Shown in pieces: positions 12,090 through 23,951 of a DNA stretch of 64,000 nt. The stretch spans positions 18,686,568-18,750,567 of the forward strand of contig NC_045134.1 in assembly GCF_007655135.1 (NCBI RefSeq), written 5' to 3'. Source of the stretch: Punica granatum (Eukaryota; Streptophyta; Magnoliopsida; Myrtales; Lythraceae). The notes under the pieces were generated by a model, which was given only the letters and a program-made list of their open reading frames with translations, made no database searches and was not told the DNA's origin. Made by a program: the position numbers and the translations under genes. Position 1 is the first letter of the stretch. The number at the start of each line of letters is the position of its first letter.

Positions 12090-12957
12090 CTATAGCTCAC
12101 CCCGGCGAGACGAGGAAGAGAGCGAGACCAGAGAGGGAAGACAGTGACCTAGCGAGAGAGTGGCAGCCAAACCCCAAAATCGCCGGAAGAGCTGACCAAG
12201 AGCACGACCAGCAGCGGGCAGAAACAGGCCGAAGCTTGAGGTGGTGAGTTGAGCTGCAGGGCCGACCAGTCGAGCGCGACCAGAAGCGGGCAGGAGGCAA
12301 AGCTTGCGGCTAGTTCAGAGGAACACGAAGGAGAACGATAGGGTTTGGCTAATATTGAAATTGGGAAACAAAATAATGAAAATTCTAAATTGGGATGCAT
12401 GTCCCTTGATGATACCCTCACACGGCGTGGACGGATATCGAGTATATGAATCGGTCGAAATCTACCCGTTAAGGTAAGGTAATTCGTATTGAAAATAGAG
12501 TAGTATATTAATATTAAAATAAAGAATTGATAAAAATCAATTCTGGTTCCAATTCCTTCATGTAGGGTAATCAGAATCGAAATTGAAAGAGATACTTGCA
12601 CTCGAATAATAATTTCTCCCATTTATATATTTTTATATTTAAAAATATAGTCATTAATTTAAAAAATTAAATCTATGTCGATATTTTTTTGCGTGATTAC
12701 TGATTATAAATGAGACATTTTCGATTTTATTTAGCGTGACAAAAAAATTTACAGGTTCTAACAGAGTATCCGGAACTTGTGGTATAATACAGATTCCGAG
12801 CAGGTTCCGGCTTCATGACTCAATAGGATAGAGTTTGGTTAAAAAATTTTAGAACCTGTCATTTACAGGGTAGTATTCGGATACTGTGAAAAAAAGGGTA
12901 CTCGGACACGCACACCTCTACCCTCACATATATAAATGTGCTTTGAATATTTACAAC
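12090..12957. other. 5' flank of the PPR gene
   Basis: The first 250 bases upstream of the PPR start are GC-richer and purine/pyrimidine-skewed, as expected for a 5' UTR and promoter. Beyond that the DNA becomes AT-rich. I see no convincing TATA box and no coding signal. The open frames on the - strand at 12097-12622 are low-complexity Ser/Leu stretches. Confidence 0.5.
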
Positions 12958-13075
12958 GGTTAATAACATAAAATGCACGATATTTACTCGAATTCTCAAT
13001 TCTAGTATGATATTTTCCAAATAGTATAGAAAGACACGATTTTGTTACACTTTTAGCACGCTGTGACTAGCTTAT
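12958..13075 (+). repeat. Left terminal inverted repeat of the MULE
   Basis: It pairs, as reverse complement, with 18945-19050. The best-conserved block is cacgatatttactc near 12977 and the aatagtata-aagacacga block near 13020. An 8-base gap separates the two copies just inside the second block. Confidence 0.7.
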
Positions 13076-14980
13076 CAAATTTAATGGAAAATTCTGATAT
13101 GTCACGTTAATGGAGCTGACGTGGATGGCGGAAGCTGACGTGGCCACTCTCCCATACTCCAAGCAGGGCCCATTGTTGCCTTCTTTCATTTTCCCTCTTC
13201 TATGACAAAATTAGGGCACCGATTTCACAAATTGGGGGAAAAGGGAGAAACGGAGCAGAGAGCACGGAGCATAGCATGGAAACAAATAGCGCAAGCTCGA
13301 TTAATAGTGCATCATGGAGACAAATTAGGGCAGAAGAAGCCAATGCTTGATGGAGACGAAATGGATTGATTATCTATATTAATGGGAATTGATTGTTTGT
13401 TCATTATGGTCATATGAGAATGGTTATTACTTTTGGTTCATATTTTTTACTCGATTATTCCTTTGTCTTCGCTCTGCAACCAATAAATATTCTCCCACTC
13501 ACAATGACAGTGGCTTTTCTCAACGTCTTTGTTCAGTTTTTGTTTTGTTGTCCCAAAGTCTGTACCTTTTTTTGCATCTCTTTGCTATCATTTTTTTTTC
13601 TTCTTGTAACATCAACCGAAACCCCATATTCTTTTTCCAATCCTAGTTTCCCTTTCCTCCCTGTGAAGCTTTGTTTTCACTCGACAATACTCAGAGCTAA
13701 ACAACCTCATATGTGTCTGGTTTGTTCTTGTTAAGGATCTGATCATCCATATTCCTTGAGTTGAAGCGCTGATTTTTCTTATTATTTCAGTTCAAAAATT
13801 ATGTTCTATTTCTCATTTTATAGCTTGATTTGTGTTTTATCAACTCAACATCCTTTGAGGTTTTTCATTTTACATGTTTTTTTCCCATTTTATTCTTCAA
13901 TAATTGCCTCTTTTTGTCCACACAGATGTCTCAAATATCCATCTTGCTAGTTTTGTGTGTCCTTGACTGCACTAGTTTTATGTTCTTTTACTATACCTTG
14001 AAAACCCCTTTTCTCTATCAATTATCATTTGTCTCTTTATTTTCAGGAAGCATTCTCAAAAGATTTGTTATATCAGCAACTAGAGGACATATATTGTAAA
14101 TCGGATACAAGACACACAATAAGGAGATGACTATCAATTGATGGGAAAGTGTGGAAATAAACAAAGCTACTGAAGAATAGTTGTTAAAACATTGTTGATT
14201 TGAAAATAGAAAATATTCCCCTCCATCGGTCTATCTACATCCAACAACACTATATATCCATAGAAACTCAAACCTACATCAGTCAGTCATATCCACCCTA
14301 ATATATCCATAAAAAAGACCAAATATATATCCAAAAGAAGTCAAAGTTGTTGCACAATTGTATCTAGATCAACTGCACCCTAATATATCCACAAAAACAT
14401 TCCAAACATTTCTCATATTGTGTGACTTTCTTCATTCTGTTGCTGCTGCTTCTTTTTGAGTTCACGACTTTGCTTTCTTGATGTTGAAGTGGTGGTGCTT
14501 TGCTGAGAGCCAAGACACTGTTGCTCATGCACTATGTTTCCTCTTGTGGTTCCTTCCCTTTAGTCGCCCACCTCCTATTGTTGCCGCAATTGATGTTGTT
14601 GCCCTTTATACCGTCACACTTGTACTACTTGTTATACCACATGCTGTTGTTGATGATCTTGAGTTGAGGTTGAACTTGTAAATTGGCCATTAAATCTACC
14701 CATATATGTGGTTCTCATTGGTTCCCCAAGCATCTACATGTAAACATGGTGTTAAACTTGATTTCTTACAATTTCTATCAATAACAGTAAAAAGGAAATT
14801 TCAGTTCACTTACATGAATGTATATAAGATTTGTTTCAGTACTAAATGTAGCCCCAAATCCCTTTGCCACATGTGTCGTTTCTTTGTATATAATACTTTA
14901 CTGAGTTCGACTTTTGCCATTCCTTTTAACCTGTAAAGGACAGAGATATTAGGACTAACAAAGAATTATATCCACATTGT

Positions 14981-17421
14981 TCAATTACTTATCAACAAAT
15001 AATTCTTACTACTAGTTTTAGATGGTTTCTGAATATGTGTAGACTCAACTTGACCTCTTTGAATATCAGCATACTCGACTTGGGCTCTCTGACCATCAGC
15101 TCGATTAGCAGCTTGGGCTCTATAAATATCAACAGACTTAACTTGGGCTCCTATCTCTACTGGAGGCCTCATCTGTGGCCTTCCTTTCTTCTTCACATGT
15201 TCATGAATTTGAAAATATACTAAAAATCATATAACATTGAATAGAGAAGCATATTTTTGAGATATGAACTTACTTGAGTGGATGATACAGTAGAAGCAAA
15301 TTTTTTCCCCTTGTTTGGACATGTGCTTTAGTATGGTCAAATTCACTGCAAATAATGCACCTCATCTCAATACCTTCCTATAAGTCCCTTTGGGATGTCT
15401 TACTCTTTCAGACTTATCTATTTCATTCGTCCTTCATTTTATTCTTCTTTAGTCTACCTGCTTGCCTCCTCAATAGTAGAGGTAATATAGGCTCAGAGTC
15501 AACTGGTTCCCACAACCTTCTTCCATTCAAAGGCTCAAGAAGATGGTCATATGCCTTACAATACGTGTCCTCCTTCAAATAATCACTGACATAGTCTTTA
15601 GGAACATCACCATCCATCCAATCTATAGCAGAAAATAACATGAGGATAGGGGATCCCAGTTAATGCTCACACCCTACATGTACATGTCTTCACTAATAGA
15701 TTAATAACAAATGCATTATCTCCAGCACAACCACAAACTTTCTGTTTCCAAAATATGTGGACTTACAAAATCCACTAATCAGCTTGTTCTTCTCCAGCTT
15801 ATCCCTCACTCTTGGGCATAAAACATCGGTACTTATATATGCATTAATCAGCTTGTTCTTCAATATATATGCATTAAAAATTTCAGACATGTTGTTATCA
15901 ATTACCTCACATGTGGTCCAAATTCTTGTTTTACTCGTACAAAACTTCTCCAGTCCAATGCTCATGAAATCATCTCGAGCCCTTTGAGAATATGCCTTCA
16001 TCTTATTCATACACCTCCTGAAGTCTCTTTCTGTTGCGCTCTTCACTGCCTCCCAGAACAAGTTCTTCAAAGGATCTCAAAGATGATTCTTCTTCCAATT
16101 GACATAGATATGCCTTGCACAATTTTTATGCTTGGCATTGGGCATGAATGCTCTAACATCATTTTCAAGTCCCTAAAATAGAAGAAAGTAACCACTTATA
16201 AGATGACGAGAAAATGCAAAATAATAAGTAGAATGAACATAAAATGAGCACATCCTTTTGTTGATCACTCAAAATTGTCTAGCCAAAACCATCACGTATG
16301 TTTAAATCTTCAACCAACCTAAGCATAAACCACATCCAAGAATCTTCATTCTCCCCCTCAACAACAGCCCATGAAATTGGGAACATCTGGTTGTTCCCAT
16401 CTCCGCCGACTACACTAAGTAACGCCTACTCATGTCTTCAGAAAACACCCATCCAGACTTATCACAGGCCTACATCCATCCATAAACCCATCTTTCAACC
16501 CTTGAAAGCACATGTACATCCTCGTAAAAATTACAGCTCCACCAGGAGCAGTCTTCTCGACAAGTAAATCAAATGAACTCTCCTTGTTCACCCTCTAGAA
16601 CTCTTTTTAAATAAGATGGTAGCATGATGTACTGATCTTCCAATGACTCATTTATGATCTTCAGAGCTCGAGCCCTAGCACTATAACACTTTGATTTGCT
16701 TACCTTTATAGCAAAATCTTTCTCGATAGTGGCAATCATTTTGTTATATTCCATTCTGAATTTTCCTTGAATCTCTCCAAATAATAGCCAGCAAACCACT
16801 TAGTTGAAGCTTGTGAGTTCCTCTTGGGCCTAAAGCATTTGTGCTCTGAATAGAATGTCCTAATTACAAAGGCATTTTTTTGTGTGTCCACGTTGCATAT
16901 ATTGTCCAAAAGGACATTCTTCAGCACATTTAGCCTTCATTTTGCTGTTACCAGACCTAAACCACTTAATAGACTTGCTATTATAAACTGCATAATCTTG
17001 GACAATGTCCTTGAATTGTTGTGGAGATTGAAAGCTCATCTTCTCCGAGAAACTATAATCTCCCTTGCCCCTATAGCACTTCCCTCTCGGCTTTTCCTTT
17101 CTCCTTTGTTCCTCCCTTTCATCTTCACTGGTGTGAGGTGTGATGACTTCGTCACTATATGCAGCATAATCACTGATATAAGTATCTTATATCAGTAAAT
17201 CTTCAGGAACATAATCATATACTTCATCATCAAAGTCCTCATTACTATTTTCATCGTCACTATCATGCTCAATCATTATCATCGTCATCACTAGCATCCC
17301 CGTTATTACTGTTATCACCAACATCCCTGTTATCATCTTCATCATCAGCATCCCAATTATCATATTCAACAATAGCATTCCAATTATTATCTTCAACATA
17401 GAAATAAAAGTTTGTGTCCAT
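14981..17421 (-). pseudogene. MuDR-type transposase, degenerate
   Basis: Reading on the - strand from ATG at 17421, the frame begins with a very acidic Asp/Asn-rich block (YDNWDADDEDD). It continues through the MuDR N-terminal DNA-binding region (FYSEHKC near 16850, then WFAGYYLERF and a YSARARALKIINE block near 16650). A DDE core follows, with the first Asp in SLDGCFLK near 16450, the second in LSDQQKG near 16270 and the Glu in NNMSEIFNAYI near 15880. Next come a SWIM-like motif near 15640-15680, a basic tail RRQAGRLKKNK near 15440, and a zinc-knuckle-like and RAQVE-repeat tail at 14981-15360. Stops and frame changes separate these blocks. In the SWIM motif one Trp codon reads TGA and a zinc ligand Cys reads Tyr. 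By family it would cut and move MULE DNA in the nucleus. It cannot now make an intact enzyme. Confidence 0.85.
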
Positions 17422-18944
17422 CCTGAAAGTATCAAATAAATCATTAAAATATGCAAAGATACCTCACAGAAATCAAAGTTTGTGTGCTATTGATTGCAAA
17501 ATGGAAATAAAGTTTACAAATACCCAAGTAATTCATGAAGTAACAGCGGAACACATTCATGTTCCTTTATATTTGATGCAAGATAGAAAGAGTATAAAAT
17601 GAAAGGAGATTCATAGTCAATAGCTCATGGACCTACATTGATTTGCGTAGAAAAGTGGTGGAAAAAAGATGGATTGAAGGGGAAGGAGAAGAGATCACAG
17701 TAAATCTCAAAAAAAAATGTAGCAAGGAGTTAGAAAATTGGAGCAAATATATTGAAGAGATGTATTGACAGTAAATGGCATGGTTGAATTGGATAAAAGT
17801 TAGGAAAAAAACATGATTTATCTTGACTAAAGGGCAGGGGTGAATTGGATAAAGACTGGGTCCTGCATTCCTTCTGTCACAAGTTCGAAGGAATATCTTT
17901 GCAGAGAATGGCAAGTAACCAAGCTACCTAATGAGTTGTTCTAAACTCCCTAAAGGCCTCAAAGTACCAAATAAATCACTAAAATGTGCAATAAAATATT
18001 GTTTTTTCTTAATAAAATAAGCTTCACCCAACTATACTAATAAGCACAGCAATATCAACGCCATTAACCCAAATAAACTAATCGGCAAAATCAACACCTC
18101 ATCGAAAAAAACCCTTGCTTGTTTTCATTCACATTAGCTAAAACATTGAAAAAGAAGCAAACTTACATGTTGTTGGGACCCGCAAACAAACAACTCGAAA
18201 ATCTCCCTCGATTCACACCCGTGCAAGGCACCAACCCTACTATCATGGGTTAAACTGAAGAGGGGTTATTTTGTAATAAATAAGGAGTATTGGAAGAGTA
18301 ATGGGAAGATAATATCTTAAGGGTGAACTTTTAATTTCTCTTAGTTAGTTAAGGAGATCAAATCCAATATAAAAAGGATCACTGATGTAGGCCTATTTGA
18401 CTCAGCATCAAATTTTAACTCACTCTGTATTTTCCAGGGATATCCGAACTTTGTTAACTATGTAGCTACCACTTCGCTTTGATTAATAAGATATGCATTA
18501 TTCAGCGAATAAAAAGGATCACTGATATAAGATTGAGGTTATGCGTAAGAATATACAAAAATTCCTTTCTTCGAACTCCCTTCCTCCTCTTCTTTTTCTC
18601 TCTACTATCTTTTTTTTTTTTTGCTTCTTCTCTTCTTCTCCCTCTCTGGTACCTCTTCCTCCCTTCTACTCCTTTTGGTCCAATCCATAACACCTACAAA
18701 CCCTTGAATCAGCTCAATCTCTCACAAATCTCCCTCGATTCATAGCAAGGATCTAACCAATTTCACATGGCAGCCAAAACCCTAACCTCTTGTGTGAGGA
18801 ATTAGAATTAGTGTTCTTCCTTAGATGTCATGGATAGGGCATGTATTGTGCCCAATTTTGCTTGGACATTTTTGTCTGATCCAAAATAGAAGTCGAAGAA
18901 GGAACTAAATGGGCAAAAATGAATTTTCATCTTAGTGGCCCGCT

Positions 18945-19050
18945 TGAAGTGCAACAAAATCATTAAGTCGTGTCTTTTTATACTATTTCCAAAAGGTCGT
19001 GTTAGAATTAAAAATTAGAGTAAATATCGTGTTTTTTTATATGATTAACT
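18945..19050 (-). repeat. Right terminal inverted repeat of the MULE
   Basis: Reverse complement of the left end at 12958-13075, with about 20-25% mismatches. The innermost match is the ttttgttgcact block near 18950, and the outer end fades near gttaat. Confidence 0.7.
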
Positions 19051-20164
19051 CTATTAAAAATACATTTTAACCAATAATGTTTTAATCGCATCATAAATTC
19101 ATCGGCCTCATCCGTAGTTATCACATTTTTTTTTTTGCAGTAGATGGGGTGTTCATATTAAAAGTCGCCACGTGTTCTTCAACTGAACCAATTTAATAAG
19201 CTAGTCCAGTCGTCTAAAAGACTAACAGATTTAAAAAAAATGGGATGGGTTCAAAGTTCGAGGAAAACAAGAAGAACAACTGGCGATTACGTCTGGGCTT
19301 CAAAGTTCAAATTTATTTTAGATGCGTATATAATCGCGTGGGAATTATACATTGTTGATATTTTATTTGATACAAATTAATGAAATCAATTTATAGATAT
19401 TAGTTGTGAATATACAATTATTTTTTCTACTCAATTTTGTATATTAAGGATTAAAAATAGATTAATCATTAATCGGTACACTAAGTATGCCATGGTGTTT
19501 ATGACAAGAAACGTTAAGCTCAGGTATAGCAACTTTCTCAACAAAAAAATTTTATGAGATAAACTATGAAATTTATTTATCATTTTACATTTATGTGAAA
19601 GGGTATTAGTTTCTATAATAAAAAAATAAACGTTTCGATTGCTTCGTATCTGATCAAAACAAATAAGTAAATAAGTAAAAAATAATTCAAAGTAAAACGT
19701 ATGAATAAAATTTTAGGGAAATGAGGTGTATTCTTAATATGGGACTTAATCAATTTGGTAATTGATAAAATTGATAAAATGGAAATCGTGGGAGAAATGG
19801 AATGTGAATAAAGAGGTATTCAACCCACAAAATTGTATTACATTTTGGTACCATTTGTTAATTGATTGATATGAAGTTTATATAAGTATATAATTATATG
19901 AGAATAAGGAGGGGTCGGTTGATATGATACATATAATTGTTTTTTATAATTGAATTAAAATATACTTTAATGGGGTTAATGTACTATATAGATTTTTTTA
20001 ATATTGACTTAAAGTATACTATGTCATATGAATGGCTTGGGAGAGCTCCATTGTTACTCTCATTTAGCTTAATTATATAGATTGTATATTCAATTATTCG
20101 ATTTTTTTTATTTACAAAAATAATATTTGCAGCATCTATATATTTATATATATCTATATATCTA

Positions 20165-20235
20165 TATATAATACTAAAACCCGGGGCGAAGCACCTACAA
20201 GTGTCATGTAGGATGAGCATACTCTACCACTGAGT
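20165..20235 (-). mobile_element. tRNA-like SINE remnant
   Basis: On the - strand the segment begins ctcactcagtggtagagta, very close to a tRNA A box (TAGCTCAGTGGTAGAG), and ends with gcttcgccccgggtttt, near a degenerate B box. It cannot fold as a whole tRNA. A decayed SINE or tRNA-derived repeat is the best reading. Confidence 0.4.
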
Positions 20236-21667
20236 GAGTTTTTGAGTCATCACTAACAACAATGAGACATTTGACGCAAAACTATTATTACCATAGTTGA
20301 ATTGGAAAGTACAAAGGTCCGTTACGTAAATGATCGTTTATTGTTATACTCGATTGGAATTTGAAAAGACATTAAAAAGTATAAAAGAGCAACAAATTCA
20401 TTATTCATTTTCTCTTTTGTGTTTTTTCCTCAAATAAAGCCCCGTGAGCAAAGGGCATTGATAAGATGAAGATAAGAGAGTGACACCTTTGACTATCATA
20501 TGAAGCACCACTAATTGGTACTATGTTTTTGCTTTGGTGATTAAATCTTAGATCGAGTAATTTTTATGATAGTTTTTCCAGTAATAGTTGTTAGCAAACG
20601 TTGGCACCATCACATTTTAGATCTTATCACATTTTAAAAGCATTATTAACTAACTGATAATGCACCTAATGTATGGGTAGATCAAGAATGGTGTAGTATG
20701 TACGAATCTTTTTTTTTTTGCTTTTCTTTGTTTCTTGACATTCTGAACATGGTTATCATAGTTATTCTTTATCATGGTTCGTCTCCGAGTGTGGTAAATC
20801 AAATCAAGCTTTTTGTTCTTATTAAGTCAGACAATAACTAGTACGGAGAATTTCTTGGGGTTTGCTCCCTCTGCTTGTGGGTTAATCACAAATTGTGAAT
20901 TCCCCTTTCTGTATTGGTCTTTTTTACCATTTAAGACATTAAACTTCAACAAAATATTGTCATACCATATCAAAGTTGGGAACACAAGGATTGAGTGGTC
21001 AAAACAAGTCAAGATTCAGTATAGTTGTGCATCTACATAAAAGGACCTCATAGAGCCCTACTACAAAGCAAAACAGAATGGATCTCAAGATCCCATGAAA
21101 ATAGGATGACTAGCTAACAATATCAGATATGTTACCTAATGGACCCGTAATATACATAGCAACAAATATACATAATCTTCTTCTTTATGTATGCAAGTTG
21201 TTGAGAGCATTAGTAATTGCAATGTCGACAACATGAGAACTTTTTAGTAGCATAATGATATATTAGCTAATGACTGAACAATTTTCTTTCATCTTTTCAT
21301 TAACTCATAACCCCCAATATTCTTTAGTAGCATAATTGATGAGGCTTTCCCATTGATTTCACGAATATATTCAGAACCAATTAGACATATCATATATGCA
21401 CAAAACCAGTCGAGCAATGCATTACATCTCATCAAAAATAAGAAGCATCTTCATCTTATTAATAGGAGAATCAATCCCAAGTACAAAATAAACTTGATAG
21501 AAAACTGGTCGATACTACTTTTCTAGAAAAGAAAAGAAACTCATCGTTAGTGGCAACCTATTAAACTGTTAACATGGCAAAAAAACCTTCTTGGCACAAA
21601 AAGATAAATGCTCAGAATCAAACTCAGTGACTACCAACCCTTTGAGGTTATATCGAAAGCAATCCTT

Positions 21668-21800
21668 TGTCGAGCTACTTTTTCTTATGAACAAAAAAGA
21701 CATAAGAACATGATTATTGAAAGCATTCACATGCCGAGCTACTTTTTCTTACGACAAAAAAGATATAAGATCATGATCATCGGAATCATTTGTATGTCGA
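21668..21800. repeat. Tandem repeat, two units of about 63-65 bp
   Basis: The block cgagctactttttctta followed by an acaaaaaagayataaga segment occurs twice in a row, and a third partial start (tcgagctatt) follows. It falls in non-coding DNA. Confidence 0.75.
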
Positions 21801-22204
21801 GCTATTGGCATTCGTAGCCAATAGGGAGCGTATTGGTCATGTTTGGTTTCAAAATATTTCATTACTCTGCTTTATTTGAACTTGTTAAAGACAAAGTTCT
21901 TGTTGGTTTTTAGTTTTTGGTGGGACCCATCAGTTTGAAAATATGCCACGACTGAACAAGCTTCCTGCTTGGTCGAATTTTCTTTTTTTTCCTTTTTCGA
22001 TGCCTTCCTGCTATTGTGGAATTTGTATTTGTTGACCCCATCCCTTGAAAAGTCACGAGGGCATTCCTTTATTTGCTGCCATGTGCTTCCTGATGGTGGA
22101 ATTTTTTTTCTCCATGCCTTTCCCTTTTTACTATTTTTACACAGAGCACCATACGATGAGATTCGTTTAACGAACGTGCTGACGATCAAGTATTTGTTCA
22201 TCAC

Positions 22205-22209
22205 ATTTT
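22205..22209. repeat. Target site duplication of the copia element, left copy
   Basis: ATTTT immediately before the 5' LTR, matched by ATTTT at 28551-28555. Five bases is the usual length for copia integration. Confidence 0.85.
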
Positions 22210-22578
22210 TGTAAGAAATATTATGTATTTACAAAATTAAAAAAATAATCTCTCAATTAAGTGAACTCTCATGTCACAATATATTCAATAATTTGAGTGA
22301 GATATTCCATATCTTGTGGATTGCAGAGAATATCCTTTTGATTTATAAGGAAATATTATTTTGAGGGGTCCCTAGCTTAGCCTATTTAAAAGGACATGTA
22401 TTTCCATCTAAACGTCCCATACATAAATGTTAGGAGCTAAAAGACACTTTTAGTCTTATTTGTTTTATAAGTCTATCAGGAGACATGTGGAAATCATCGA
22501 CGTTATCAAGGAAATGGCTGGAGGTCAATTTATTCCGCTGCGTAATATATTATTAATATATTTAAAATTAATCTTACA
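22210..22578 (+). repeat. 5' LTR of the copia element
   Basis: 369 bp, starting TGTAAGA and ending TCTTACA. A likely TATA box, TATTTAAA, lies at 22383-22390, so transcription should start shortly after it. It aligns along its whole length with the 3' LTR apart from the mini-element inserted there. Confidence 0.9.
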
Positions 22579-22580
22579 GT

Positions 22581-22594
22581 TGGTATCAGAGCCA
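22581..22594 (+). promoter_or_regulatory. Primer binding site for initiator tRNA-Met
   Basis: TGGTATCAGAGCCA starts two bases after the LTR end. It is complementary to the 3' end of plant initiator tRNA-Met, the standard primer of copia reverse transcription. Confidence 0.92.
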
Positions 22595-22789
22595 ACATTC
22601 ATGTCATACTTTGATGCTATGGTCGTGCTTGATGATTTTATAGTATCATGCAATTAGGGTTTACGATTTACCTGTTGATTAAGGTTGATTGAATTTTATT
22701 CTTGCAATTAGGGTTTCGATTATTGCAATATTATTTGATTTTATGTGGTTAATCTGTATTCAATCTTAATCAAGACGATTAGGGTTAAT

Positions 22790-23600
22790 TAAAGCAAATT
22801 AGGAATTAGGGTTTTCCAGGGCGTAGGGAGGCCGCGGCCAGCCTCAGGGCGGCCTAAGGAGGCGGCCAACCTCCACCCTAGTCGGTAGTCCGATGCGATT
22901 GGAAGCGAATCGAACCCAGACCAGAACTTATCGTGGTCTGCAACCTCGCTTTGTGGCTCATGAGGCGTAATCGCGGCCAAGTGAGGATCGGCATCCACGG
23001 CTAAGGGGCCTCGGGTCGTCGATTGCACCTGCCACCGTGTCGGAATCGAGCCAGGACGGAGTGGATCGGTAGCAGGTCGTTCGATTGCTGTTTCACTGAG
23101 TCGGAATCGACTCATAGCTCTCGGCCCAAGCTTCCTACCCCCGAGCCTCCGCTGCCTCTATCGATCTTCCCCGAGCCCTTGCAGAGCAATCTCCCATTCA
23201 GCTTGACCCCGATGGTCACGGCCGGAGGTGGCGCAGTCGTCGCCGTCACGGTGGAACGGCAGTGACCAGTGGCAATTACACGGGACCGAGCGGAGGCTAC
23301 GGGTGGGAGGTGGCGGCGTTAGGGTTCGCAGGCTTGGGGTGAGGAGTCGGGCGGAGAAGGTGAAGTTGACCCGAACTGGGTCGATTCGGTTTTCACCCGA
23401 TCCAATCTCTGCTCGCTCCAGCTTTAGTCCGACCCGAATTAGTGTTGGGCTTTCGGCCCAACTGAACTGATCCGACCCACTTCAGTCCTTTTGGGCTGGG
23501 CTTGGGCTTGGGCTCAAGCCCATTAAGTCAAGCCTGGTCCAGTGGATTGATTTGACCGGTTCTGACTGGTTCGGTCAAGTTTTTATCCGGTTCTGATTCT
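22790..23600 (+). other. GC-rich untranslated leader of the copia element
   Basis: Between the primer site and gag lies about 800 bp that is far richer in G and C than the rest of the element. It includes the run gggctgggcttgggcttggg near 23490. Open frames on both strands (22789-23115 on -, 23023-23265 and 23228-23470 on +) encode no known domain. It may be captured host DNA or a structured leader. Confidence 0.55.
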
Positions 23601-23951
23601 ATGTAGTGTGGTTTAAGGATATAGGAGTAGCCAAAGCACTCTATATAAGGTAAATCACGTATACTTAAACTACAATATGGTTTATTAGCATCAAATTGTA
23701 ATCGAGTCGTGAAATTAATAGTTTTGCCCCAAAAGGTAGTTATTAGTCTTGGGACTTAGATCAGTCTGAGAAGGTATATTTTGGTGGTATGGTGGCATTG
23801 TTCTATGCCCAAAGGATTAAGGAATAGTTTCATTGTAATTATCAAATTTGTTTGTCCCACTAATAAATTCACGCATTTTTGCGACCTATCTCCAAAGGGA
23901 GGAGGAATTTACTGTATATGGTTATTTCTTATTTTACATAGCACTTAATTG

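Larger units (their letters stand above)
12958..19050. mobile_element. Mutator-like element (MULE), complete but decayed
   Basis: The segment near 12958-13075 is repeated inverted near 18945-19050. Both ends carry cacgatatttactc, then aatagtata followed by aagacacga, then ttttgtt-acactt, with about 75-80% identity over roughly 100 bp. Long inverted ends of this kind are typical of MULEs, and a MuDR-type transposase lies between them on the - strand. The outermost bases and the usual 9-bp target duplication could not be settled, so the end points are good to perhaps 20 bases. Internal 13.2-14.9 kb and 17.5-18.9 kb hold T-rich non-coding sequence with only short open frames. Confidence 0.75.
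19051..22209. other. AT-rich intergenic DNA between the MULE and the copia element
   Basis: No gene is supported here. It holds a tRNA-like SINE remnant near 20165-20235 and a short tandem repeat at 21668-21800. Open frames at 20813-21040 (+) and 20827-21012 (-) overlap on opposite strands and match nothing I know. Confidence 0.6.

Noticed and set aside
12149..12622. Open frame upstream of the PPR gene
   Set aside because: It overlaps the probable 5' UTR and promoter and is low-complexity. A separate gene is not supported.
20165..20235. Candidate functional tRNA gene
   Set aside because: An A-box-like block is present, but there is no proper acceptor stem or anticodon arm.
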